From contig JAFPVN010000184.1 in the NCBI GenBank assembly GCA_017395275.1, forward strand, positions 1 through 6,383: a DNA stretch of 6,383 nt. Reading direction: 5' to 3'. Shown piece after piece: positions 1 to 5,900 of the stretch. The notes under the pieces were generated by a model. The model worked only from the letters and a program-made list of their open reading frames with translations, ran no database searches and had not been told where the DNA came from. Position 1 is the first letter of the stretch; every line of letters starts with the position of its first letter. The translations under genes and the position numbers were made by a program. This stretch comes from Candidatus Methanomethylophilaceae archaeon (GTDB lineage Archaea; Thermoplasmatota; Thermoplasmata; Methanomassiliicoccales; Methanomethylophilaceae).

Positions 1-335
1 TAACCGAGTCGGGAATGGTAACGGAAACTAAAGAACTACATCCAGAGAATGTATGGTTTTCGATAGAAATAACCGAGTCGGGAATGGTAACGGAAACTAA
101 AGAGGTACAATCCGTAAATGTCCCGATTCCAATGGAGGTAACAGAGTCGGGAATAACTATCGTTCCCAAAGATGTGCATCCCTCGAACGCCATCCATCCG
201 ATAGAGGTCACTGAACTCGGAATAGTGACGGATGTCAGACTTGTGCATCCTTCAAATGCTGACAATCCGATAGAGGTCACTGAACTCGGAATAGTGACGG
301 ATGTTAAGGAAGTGCATCCTTTAAATGCGTAAGAT
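1..335 (-). repeat. Tandem 69-bp LRR-coding repeats
   Basis: DNA-level tandem repeats with a 69-bp (23-codon) period inside the left LRR gene. Positions 1-34 and 70-103 are identical over 34 nt, and 197-235 and 266-304 are identical over 39 nt. Neighbouring units between these pairs are more diverged. Identity at the nucleotide level, not just in protein, points to recent unit duplication or homogenisation. It makes copy-number change by recombination plausible. Confidence -1.
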
Positions 336-589
336 CCGACAGAAGTCGCTCCGTCTGAAATTGATACAGAGTCGATTGTATTTCCTCCCCACTTGACATC
401 TGAATAGGAATTGTTCATCGCTCCTGTCCCAGTGATAGAAAGCGCACGGGTTTCAGTATCATACGTCCAGGTCAAATTGTCCCCGCAGGAACCGCTGGTC
501 TCCCCTGTCGCTTCGGTGGAATCCGAATCATTCACAATAACAAAACACACAACGGCCAGCATCACAAAGATTGCCGATACAGCCAACAA
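1..589 (-). CDS. BspA-type leucine-rich-repeat surface protein, N-terminal part (3' end outside window; start uncertain)
   Basis: Probably a secreted, cell-surface LRR protein (adhesin-like). Codons begin at positions equal to 1 mod 3. From a TTG at 589 the protein opens with a hydrophobic segment (LLAVSAIFVMLAVVCFVIV), then a Thr/Ser/Glu-rich linker. Next comes the motif CGDNLTWTYD...LSITGTGAM, which commonly precedes BspA-type repeats, and then at least five 23-residue repeats of the form AFxGCTSLTSVTIPSSVTSIG. The frame continues off the left edge, so length and C-terminal anchor are unknown. No ATG lies between the in-frame stop (632-634) and the hydrophobic segment. Candidate starts are TTG 589 or 586, GTG 565 and ATG 562, the last two inside the membrane segment. 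An ATG at 650 with a TATA-like box upstream would give an arginine-rich signal peptide, but only if the G10 tract at 622-631 had nine bases. The repeats closely resemble those of the large LRR gene at the right of the window. The family call is firm; the start is not. Confidence -1.
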   Translation of the reverse strand, partial: MLAVSAIFVMLAVVCFVIVNDSDSTEATGETSGSCGDNLTWTYDTETRALSITGTGAMNNSYSDVKWGGNTIDSVSISDGATSVGSYAFKGCTSLTSVTIPSSVTSIGLSAFEGCTSLTSVTIPSSVTSIGWMAFEGCTSLGTIVIPDSVTSIGIGTFTDCTSLVSVTIPDSVISIENHTFSGCSSLVSVTIPDSV

Positions 590-621
590 CCTGCCGGAGG
601 CGCGGGAACGGAGATGTCCGT

Positions 622-631
622 CCCCCCCCCC
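622..631 (-). repeat. Homopolymer of ten G (C10 on + strand) at the start of the left LRR gene
   Basis: Ten consecutive C on the + strand, read as G10 by the LRR gene. From ATG 650 the present length leads into the wrong frame, which ends at TGA 528-530. Removing one G from the tract joins ATG 650 to the LRR frame as MVCNPVRGGDGHLRSR followed by the hydrophobic segment, a normal-looking signal peptide. The tract is therefore either a phase-variation switch caught in the OFF state or a one-base assembly error. The sequence alone cannot separate the two. Confidence -1.
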
Positions 632-673
632 TCACGGGGTTACATACCATGAGCGGGGTTAAGTGTTCCTGAC

Positions 674-684
674 TAATAATAAAA
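674..684 (-). promoter_or_regulatory. Candidate TATA box for the left LRR gene
   Basis: The minus strand reads TTTTATTATTA here, centred about 30 nt before ATG 650. With archaeal spacing of about 25 nt from box to transcription start, the transcript would begin within a few bases of that ATG. This supports ATG 650 as the ancestral start and a nearly leaderless message. It is AT-rich and could be fortuitous. Confidence -1.
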
Positions 685-730
685 TCGTATATCCTTTCGT
701 GCAATCGGAACGAATCCAACATCCGACAGC

Positions 731-750
731 ATACAAAAACAAGGAAAGAA
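731..750 (-). terminator. Candidate T-rich terminator after the antitoxin-Fic-HTH operon
   Basis: The minus strand reads TTCTTTCCTTGTTTTTGTAT about 90 nt after the HTH stop. T-rich tracts of this kind can end transcription in archaea. No clear hairpin precedes it. Support is compositional only. Confidence -1.
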
Positions 751-827
751 CGGTTTTCGTGAGGTGTCCCCTCCCGACATAGGCCAGACTTACGTACAGA
801 CAGACAGTCGGGGCCCTCGTGTGCGGT

Positions 828-836
828 GTATATATG
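828..836 (-). promoter_or_regulatory. TATA-like box immediately after the HTH stop codon
   Basis: CATATATAC on the minus strand lies just beyond the HTH stop. Standard spacing predicts a start near position 807, more than 150 nt ahead of the LRR ATG at 650. It could drive a long leader for the LRR gene or a small RNA. The core is near-palindromic, so it could also act on the + strand. Confidence -1.
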
Positions 837-840
837 TATC

Positions 841-993
841 TTAACTTCCGGATTCCTGACTCTCCTGCGAAACCTCGCTGTCCCATCCCTTCGTCCACGT
901 CTTGACCGTGTTCTCATGGACACCGAAAGCCTTGGCGATGGTCTCGATCGTCACCCCTGCACGGCGGAACGACTTGGCTATCTCCATCTTCAT
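841..993 (-). CDS. Small helix-turn-helix DNA-binding protein
   Basis: A 50-residue protein beginning MKMEIAKSFRRAGVTIETIA. The core reads as a canonical helix-turn-helix: IAKSFRRAGV, then TIETIAKAFGV, a turn at HEN, and the recognition helix TVKTWTKGW. This resembles the HTH of resolvases, IS transposases and Homeodomain-like regulators. The C-terminus is a short acidic/serine tail (SEVSQESQESGS). The frame is open back to 1035, so GTG 1011 could add six residues. A GGTGA ribosome-site-like sequence overlaps that GTG and lies about 14 nt before ATG 993. The gene follows Fic with a 54-nt gap on the same strand, which suggests it is the third gene of that operon and perhaps an autoregulator. 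A decayed transposase or resolvase N-terminus is the alternative. It is probably real because of the clean HTH pattern, though it is short. Confidence -1.
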   Translation of the reverse strand: MKMEIAKSFRRAGVTIETIAKAFGVHENTVKTWTKGWDSEVSQESQESGS

Positions 994-1009
994 CGTCCGT
1001 TCATCCTTC

Positions 1010-1023
1010 ACCCCGTCAGGGGT
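1010..1023 (-). promoter_or_regulatory. Small hairpin ahead of the HTH gene
   Basis: ACCCC and GGGGT arms (five base pairs) enclose a four-base loop in the Fic-HTH gap, touching the alternative GTG start and its GGTGA sequence. If it folds in RNA it could lower translation of the HTH gene. It is short and may be chance. Confidence -1.
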
Positions 1024-1047
1024 CGCTGGATTGATTCATAAAATCTG

Positions 1048-1650
1048 TCAGGACCTGCGCCTGAGAGTCCTCAGGATTATGGACGACAACGGTTGGTAAT
1101 TCCCCATCATGGCCGCTTCCGAGGCGTCGGACATCGCCTGACGTCCGCATCCGTTCAGATCAACATCCCATCCTGCGGCCGATGCGAGCTGTTCCATGAA
1201 AAGCCTCTGGGTACGTCCATTACCTTCTCTGAAAGGGTGGATGACATTCAGTTCCCCGAGGTAATATGCCAGACGGTCGGCGAATACATCGGCATCGCGT
1301 ATCCCCCTCAGACAGTTCTCGTCATGCAGTTCGCGGAACAGGGCGTCAAGACTGTTTCCGATGTATTGGCAGAGGCAGAAAGGTATCCCGATGGCTATGT
1401 CCACGGTCCTGAACATCCCCGCCCAATCGTAGATGTCCTCGAAAAGGAAACGGTGGATGCTCCTCAGGTGATCGGAATCGAAGGATCCGCGGATGGGCCT
1501 GGATTTGAAAAGAGCGATCTTCACGGTGACCAATCTAGCCTCCTTCTCGTAAAGGAGTTCCTCGTCTGTTATTCCGAATCTGTTCCTGAGAACGGGCGTA
1601 CCCGGGTAGCAGTACGTCGGATCCCTGATGGTGAAATACTTTCCGCTCAT
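1048..1650 (-). CDS. fic: Fic-domain protein adenylyltransferase (class I Fic toxin)
   Basis: A 200-residue Fic protein predicted to transfer AMP (or another nucleotide moiety) from a nucleotide to a hydroxyl side chain of a target protein in the cytoplasm. The complete active-site motif HPFREGNGRTQR is at residues 138-149, with catalytic His138 and the anion-binding GNGR. Upstream, the typical sequence FLFEDIYDWAGMFRTVDIA (about 68-86) and a region matching the target-docking flap are present. No inhibitory helix is visible inside the protein. Inhibition would come from the separate upstream gene, the arrangement of class I Fic systems such as VbhA-VbhT. The ATG follows the antitoxin stop by one base, and the GGAG ribosome site lies inside the antitoxin's last codons, so translation is probably coupled. 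All key residues are present, so it is probably active. The target is unknown. Confidence -1.
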   Translation of the reverse strand: MSGKYFTIRDPTYCYPGTPVLRNRFGITDEELLYEKEARLVTVKIALFKSRPIRGSFDSDHLRSIHRFLFEDIYDWAGMFRTVDIAIGIPFCLCQYIGNSLDALFRELHDENCLRGIRDADVFADRLAYYLGELNVIHPFREGNGRTQRLFMEQLASAAGWDVDLNGCGRQAMSDASEAAMMGNYQPLSSIILRTLRRRS

Positions 1651-1651
1651 G

Positions 1652-1807
1652 TCACTCCATGACGGAACGCAGAACTTCCTCGTATGAGATCTGACCCGTC
1701 ACACAGAGATAGGCCAGCCTCTTGTCCTCCTCGGTCGGATGGAATCCCTCCATCTCCATGGAGTTCACGGCCTCCTCGACTGCCCTGTGACTGTCCATAT
1801 TTCCCAT
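1652..1807 (-). CDS. VbhA-like Fic antitoxin
   Basis: A 51-residue protein from ATG 1807, ending one base before fic. It contains SMEMEG (residues 16-21), an exact match to the (S/T)xxxE(G/N) Fic inhibition motif. In known systems the glutamate of that motif reaches into the partner's active site, pairs with its second GNGR arginine and blocks productive ATP binding. The rest (TEEDKRLAYLCVTGQISYEEVL) matches the helical VbhA pattern. The frame is open to ATG 1876, which would add 23 residues rich in Arg and Lys (FKSRKIRRKQGYIGRGR). I prefer 1807 because a TATA-like box (1829-1835) lies about 25 nt upstream, implying leaderless translation, and because VbhA proteins are usually about this size. 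ATG 1798 is also possible. Function is well supported; the start is moderately so. Confidence -1.
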   Translation of the reverse strand: MGNMDSHRAVEEAVNSMEMEGFHPTEEDKRLAYLCVTGQISYEEVLRSVME

Positions 1808-1828
1808 ACTGCTGTATCTCCCTCTTCC

Positions 1829-1835
1829 GATATAA
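1829..1835 (-). promoter_or_regulatory. TATA-like box for the antitoxin-fic operon
   Basis: TTATATC on the minus strand, centred about 25 nt before ATG 1807. The predicted transcription start then coincides with the ATG. A GGGAGAT sequence about 10 nt before the same ATG could instead serve as a ribosome site if transcription starts further upstream. Confidence -1.
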
Positions 1836-1879
1836 CCTTGTTTGCGACGGATTTTTCTTGACTTAAACGTGAACATCCT

Positions 1880-1961
1880 CTCACATCCTGGATCGGATCT
1901 TCCGTCGTTTCTGCGTTTGATTATGCGGGTTTCAAGGATTTAATGGTAGGGGAGAGGTCGG
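1880..1961 (-). repeat. 82-bp direct repeat, copy A (upstream of antitoxin-fic)
   Basis: Matches 2853-2934 over 82 bases with two substitutions (1916 versus 2889, 1929 versus 2902) and no gaps, in the same orientation. It lies between the HEPN stop and the antitoxin gene. It includes an ATTAAAT box (1938-1944, minus strand) that might be promoter-like. Outside its ends the two copies diverge at once, so the boundaries are sharp. Confidence -1.
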
Positions 1962-1996
1962 ATACGCGATAGGAGATTGAAGTTTGCGACGATTGG

Positions 1997-2001
1997 AAAA
2001 A
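1997..2001 (-). terminator. Weak oligo-T candidate after the HEPN gene
   Basis: Five T in a row on the minus strand, eight bases beyond the HEPN stop. It may help end the MNT-HEPN transcript. It is short and has no hairpin, so support is low. Confidence -1.
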
Positions 2002-2009
2002 GATCGAGT

Positions 2010-2459
2010 TCAGCGTCTCCTGAACAATCTGCGGAGACCTTTCTTCGGAGCGGATCTTTTCATCCTGTCTGCCTGTTCGTCCTCGTAGAGTCCGATAAGG
2101 TAAGGGATCTCCAGGGCCATCTCGCAGGCCTCCTCCGCTTCCTCGGGGCTGCAGTTCATAGTGCCCTCCACGGGATATCTGGTCCTCGCCTCATAGCGGT
2201 TGAGCACCTGACAGTATTCCCTCGCCTTCGCGATCTGCGGCGAATCGCCGAAATCCTCCAGGAGGAAAACGAGATTGTGCGTGCGCATTATCTGGAACCC
2301 CATCATTATCAGACGGGCCTTGATCATCTTTTCGGCATACTGCTGGGCGTGGAAACACGCGGAGTTGGCGGTCCTGAAACCGAAATATCTGGATTCCTCG
2401 ATGACCAGTCTGTCCTCCTCAGCCATGGAGATGAAATCCTCGGCCTTCTCATTGAGCAT
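2010..2459 (-). CDS. HEPN-domain protein, partner of the MNT nucleotidyltransferase
   Basis: A 149-residue, mostly helical HEPN protein (PF05168 type). Recognisable pieces are ACFHAQQYAEKMIKARL (about 34-50) and RTHNLVFLL (59-67), both typical of this family, then RYEARTRYP (88-96) and a long helix around 104-130. The C-terminal tail is strongly basic (KKGLRRLFRRR), suggesting nucleic acid contact. HEPN toxins of the HepT type are RNases carrying an Rx4-6H motif. I find no such spacing here, so either catalysis uses other residues or this member is a non-nuclease HEPN. The ATG overlaps the end of the MNT gene by 11 nt and has a GAGGT ribosome site inside it, indicating a coupled pair. In MntA-HepT systems the MNT partner AMPylates a HepT tyrosine. 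Whether that applies here is unknown. Confidence -1.
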   Translation of the reverse strand: MLNEKAEDFISMAEEDRLVIEESRYFGFRTANSACFHAQQYAEKMIKARLIMMGFQIMRTHNLVFLLEDFGDSPQIAKAREYCQVLNRYEARTRYPVEGTMNCSPEEAEEACEMALEIPYLIGLYEDEQADRMKRSAPKKGLRRLFRRR

Positions 2460-2763
2460 AGACTACCTCGCCCGTCGATACGATCTCGTGGGTGAACGAG
2501 TACTCGTTATCCTTGTAGCGCTCGAAATCGCCGTAACCCATCACGATGAGGTCGAAATCCAGTCTCAGCCCGACGAACAGGCCGGATACGCGGCGGTACA
2601 TCTCCTTCTCGTCGATGTCGCCGTCGAAAACGACAAGGACATCCATGTCGCTGTCATCCCTGGCTTCCCTGCGGGCGACGGAACCGAACAGGATTATCAT
2701 CTTCGGGTCGACGGAATCGATTATCCTCTTCACTGCCTCGTCCACTTTGCCGTAGTCGAACAT
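2449..2763 (-). CDS. Minimal nucleotidyltransferase (MntA-like)
   Basis: A 104-residue protein of the pol-beta superfamily, MNT type. The nucleotide-binding and metal-binding motif is clear: LFGSVAR (25-31), then SDMDVLV (38-44) with Asp39 and Asp41 as metal ligands, and a third acidic position in LDFDLIV (Asp69 or Asp71). All catalytic residues are present, so it should be active. MntA-type antitoxins transfer AMP to the HEPN partner, and the HEPN gene overlaps its 3' end by 11 nt. I place the start at ATG 2763 because GGAGG (2768-2772) sits four bases before it and the MNT fold normally begins about here. The frame is open to ATG 2847, giving 132 residues, but the extra 28 do not resemble the family. 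It was probably mobilised together with the HEPN gene, since the pair sits between 82-bp direct repeats. Confidence -1.
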   Translation of the reverse strand: MFDYGKVDEAVKRIIDSVDPKMIILFGSVARREARDDSDMDVLVVFDGDIDEKEMYRRVSGLFVGLRLDFDLIVMGYGDFERYKDNEYSFTHEIVSTGEVVYAQ

Positions 2764-2767
2764 GGTG

Positions 2768-2772
2768 CCTCC
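2768..2772 (-). promoter_or_regulatory. Shine-Dalgarno site deciding the MNT start
   Basis: GGAGG on the minus strand, four bases before ATG 2763. It is among the best ribosome-site matches in the window and is the main reason to reject the longer start at 2847. Confidence -1.
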
Positions 2773-2815
2773 GATGTTATACAGCATCTCCGCCGATAAG
2801 TAATTGGCGGTTTCG

Positions 2816-2824
2816 CCGTATATG
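2816..2824 (-). promoter_or_regulatory. Candidate TATA box for the MNT-HEPN operon
   Basis: CATATACGG on the minus strand, with the copy B repeat about 30 nt upstream of it. The predicted transcript start near 2795 gives a leader of about 30 nt containing the GGAGG site. Inverted arms CCGCC and GGCGG (2790-2794 and 2806-2810) overlap that start and could form an operator. This is inferred from pattern and spacing only. Confidence -1.
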
Positions 2825-2852
2825 ATGACGGTATTTCCTTTCCTCATGTGTG

Positions 2853-2934
2853 CTCACATCCTGGATCGGATCTTCCGTCGTTTCTGCGGTTGATTATGCG
2901 GTTTTCAAGGATTTAATGGTAGGGGAGAGGTCGG
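2853..2934 (-). repeat. 82-bp direct repeat, copy B (upstream of MNT-HEPN)
   Basis: The partner of copy A at 1880-1961 (80 of 82 identical, same orientation), offset by 973 bp. It lies between the terminator of the large LRR gene and the MNT leader. Together the copies bracket 1962-2852, which holds exactly the MNT and HEPN genes. Recombination between the copies would remove that pair and leave one copy ahead of antitoxin-fic. Confidence -1.
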
Positions 2935-2975
2935 GGAAAAGGAAAGGGAAGGGGTTTCGGTGCCGATTGGCACCG
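2935..2975 (-). terminator. Hairpin plus pyrimidine tract terminating the large LRR gene
   Basis: Arms CGGTGCC (2958-2964) and GGCACCG (2969-2975) form a seven-base-pair stem with a four-base loop, starting eight bases after the LRR stop. On the minus strand it is followed by a C/T tract containing short T runs (CCTTCCCTTTCCTTTTCC). The placement suits termination or 3'-end stabilisation of the LRR message. Confidence -1.
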
Positions 2976-2983
2976 GATGGGTT

Positions 2984-5900
2984 TCAGGCACGTTTCCTCA
3001 TGATGAAGATTGCGGCCCCCAATACGGCCAGTACGACTACGGCTCCAATACCGATGTACATTATCGGGAATTCCAATCCAGAGTTGGGTTCCTCGTACGC
3101 AACAGCATACAGAGACAGATGTGTTGTTTCAAAGGATACGAAACCGTCCGAATAGTCGCACGGTATCTCCTCTTTTATCTGACCGTCAGCAACATAGAGG
3201 ACTATTAGATTCTTAGGATCCTCGCCGTCGGCCAATTTGTATGGCAACGACAACTTAATCGCAGAGGAGAATGTAGTAATCGATTCGTCCCCGACAGAAA
3301 GATTGATTGAATACACAGTGCTATTTTGAAGTCTCGGAATTACCGCTCCCCCGTCAGTAACTGTATTGGACGATACCGTCTCAACAGATGCTCTGATCGT
3401 ACCTTCTTTGCCAACTATCGAGGAGGCTGGCAAAACTATGTTCCACCCGGATTCGACCCCCAAAGATACAGTTTTCACCGCATCATCAATAATCATGTCC
3501 GTAACATCGATCTCTACGACCTTTTCACCAACCTTTCCCTTAATTTCAAACGAATCGTCCGATATCCCACCATATACAAAAGCCGCATACATGACCATAT
3601 CTGATAATTCAAAAGTCACTCCGTTATCATCGGATACATACGTGACCTCATGACAGGACCAGGAATCGTTGTCTAGAGATAGGCAATAAATCTTGAATTC
3701 CAAACCTCTGATGAATGGCAAAAGTGACCATTTCAGAGTGCAGGTATTTTTATTGATTCCAGAATCTATAGGTGTGCCAATAGCTGCTACAGGGTATCTG
3801 TCGAAGTACCTCTTGTATTCAAGAATGCTTTGTTCTGTAATGTTATCTGGTATTATCATTCTTTTTGTTTCGTCTGACAGAATGCCACTCATGGATATCG
3901 TGTATGAATCCGCGATGGTATCGGGCATAATAACAGTGGCATTCGCCAATGGGATGACGATGGTTGCATCAGGCAGATCAATCTTGACACTGTTTAGATT
4001 GGAAGATAACAAAGACAATAGCAAATCACGGTTGATAGACAGAGAGTTGATTTTTGCTTCGATATGGGCACAGTTATCGACCGTGTCCCATGATGTTATA
4101 TCTCCGAGATAATACGCATAATAAGTCAAGTTGCCGGTGACTATCGTTCCTGCCTGATAATCCCTCCAATTTTGGAAGTAATATTGGACGTGGGCTATCA
4201 TTGGATTATTACCAACTCCCGTGTAGTTAACAGGTGATCCGTAATCAACATTCTCTGAATGAAATACCTCGCCGAGTGCGATGAACTGCACAGAATATTG
4301 TCTTACGGATCTGACAAACGTTATGGTTATCTCCGTGTCACCTTTGATGACATAACCATTCGGGATGGAGATCGACTGTATCGAATATACCGAGTCAACT
4401 GTCATGTCGGCTGGGATGAGCCTTATGGTCTTTCCATCGACGGTAATAGATCCATCGTCTACAGTCACTACGGAATCATATGGTATCCCGTTTAATTCAC
4501 TGATATCCACGCGGCCCATGTTGCCATCGTTCACATTCACCCTTATGACGTGCATCGATGGAACGTATCTAGCATACAACCTAACATCTGATTCAGGAAT
4601 TGTTGTGAAAGTGTATTCATTACCGTAGAATTGCTCATTGGTGAACCATCCCACGAAATCATATCCTTCTTTGATCGGATTCTGGGGGGCTGAGACGACT
4701 GTTCCCGGAGTACCGTATATCATGGATATGGTGCTTCCGCCATCCGTATTGAAACTAATCGTCCCAACCCTTATCATCCTGCCTTCAGATTCGACGTAGG
4801 TTTGCCCTATAGTATATGTTCCTAAAACACTGGTAGAACCGTCAAATTCATAAAACTGCTTATCAAAAACCTTGTAAGGATTATATTCTAACAAACTTCT
4901 ATCATACCAAATATAATCAAATGAGCCGTCCAGACTTAACGGGAGAGTTATAACCTCATATGAACCGGTGTATGCTATGATTAACGGACAGTTGGTATAG
5001 TACCTCCCCACATTCTTGTCATTGTTCGTCGCACTGATGTATATGAAACCGTCATCCGTCGTCTTTATGGCAGAGTCTTCGCTATCTAATACGACATTAT
5101 AACATCCCGAAAAACGTACAAAATCGATTTCAGCGAATACTACATCGCTAAGATTGACTATTTCGGAAAGATGTGCAGTATATTCAAATGCATATCTGCT
5201 GATAAAGGTTACACTTTCAGGTATCGTTAACTGTATGAGGTTCTTGTTACAAGAGAAAGCATGATCCCCGATAACCTCGACACCTCCTGGGATAGTGTAA
5301 TACATACCTTCCTTGCCAGCAGGATAAGCCACTAACGTTTTTCTGTCTTTTGTGAAGAGTACACCGTCTATGGAGCAATAGTAATTATTGTTCCCCTCCA
5401 CATCGATAGAGGAGAGAGACTTACAACCGTAAAAAGCATCATCAGCAATGTCGGTAACCGTTCCATATATCCTTATCGACACCAAGGTATTATTGCCATT
5501 GAAACAACCCCCCTGAATCCTCACAATATCATATATCTCAAGACCGATCAGCATCCCGTTCGTATCAAGTTGCTGTGCATTCCCTGTATAATTGCCGATC
5601 ATGCATATCATAGACAGATTGTTGTACGTGATGGTGAAGTCTGATTGTGTTGTGGTCAAAACCTCTCCTTCGACCGAAGTGGCATTACTTGCAACTCCTC
5701 CATAGTCTGTACTGCCCAATGTTATCGGTAAAAGAGAACGGTTAACAACCGTTGTAAGGGATGTGCATTCGTTAAATGTATAATTGCTGATGGTTTTTAC
5801 TGAGTTACCGAGTGTAATCGAACTGAGTGAAGAACATCCGCCGAATGCAAAGCTTCTAATCGAAATGACTGAATCTGAAATGGTGATGGATGATAGAGTT

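Larger units (their letters stand above)
590..840. other. Intergenic region between the small HTH gene and the left LRR gene
   Basis: About 250 bases with no convincing gene. Read on the minus strand it holds, in order, a TATA-like box directly after the HTH stop (828-836), a T-rich tract (731-750), a second TATA-like box (674-684), an ATG at 650 and the G10 tract (622-631). A 35-residue minus-strand frame from ATG 780 to the stop ending at 673 exists, but it has no recognisable domain and no good ribosome site. I do not call it. Confidence -1.

Noticed and set aside
15..332. + strand 105-residue frame with repeated IEVTELGIVTDV units
   Set aside because: It is the antisense shadow of the minus-strand LRR repeats. 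Its periodicity comes from the 69-bp coding units, and it lacks a domain or ribosome site.
797..807. Short CAGA tetranucleotide run as a phase-variation tract
   Set aside because: Fewer than three copies, and not inside any supported gene.
659..898. Minus-strand 79-residue frame
   Set aside because: Overlaps the HTH gene in another frame, then runs through the intergenic region. No recognisable pattern.
528..923. Minus-strand 131-residue frame crossing the G10 tract
   Set aside because: Its C-terminal part is the LRR gene read in the wrong frame, and its N-terminal part overlaps the HTH gene out of frame. It matters only as the OFF-state reading from ATG 650.
1093..1662. + strand 189-residue frame
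   Set aside because: Lies antisense to fic, whose active-site motif is unmistakable. The + frame shows no domain.
1977..2799. + strand frames of 172 and 174 residues
   Set aside because: Antisense to the HEPN and MNT genes, which carry family motifs. The open frames reflect GC-rich codon bias.
1880..2934. 82-bp repeats as long terminal repeats of an insertion sequence or as a CRISPR pair
   Set aside because: The repeats are direct, the enclosed genes are MNT and HEPN with no transposase, and two copies 973 bp apart with an 891-bp gap do not fit an array.
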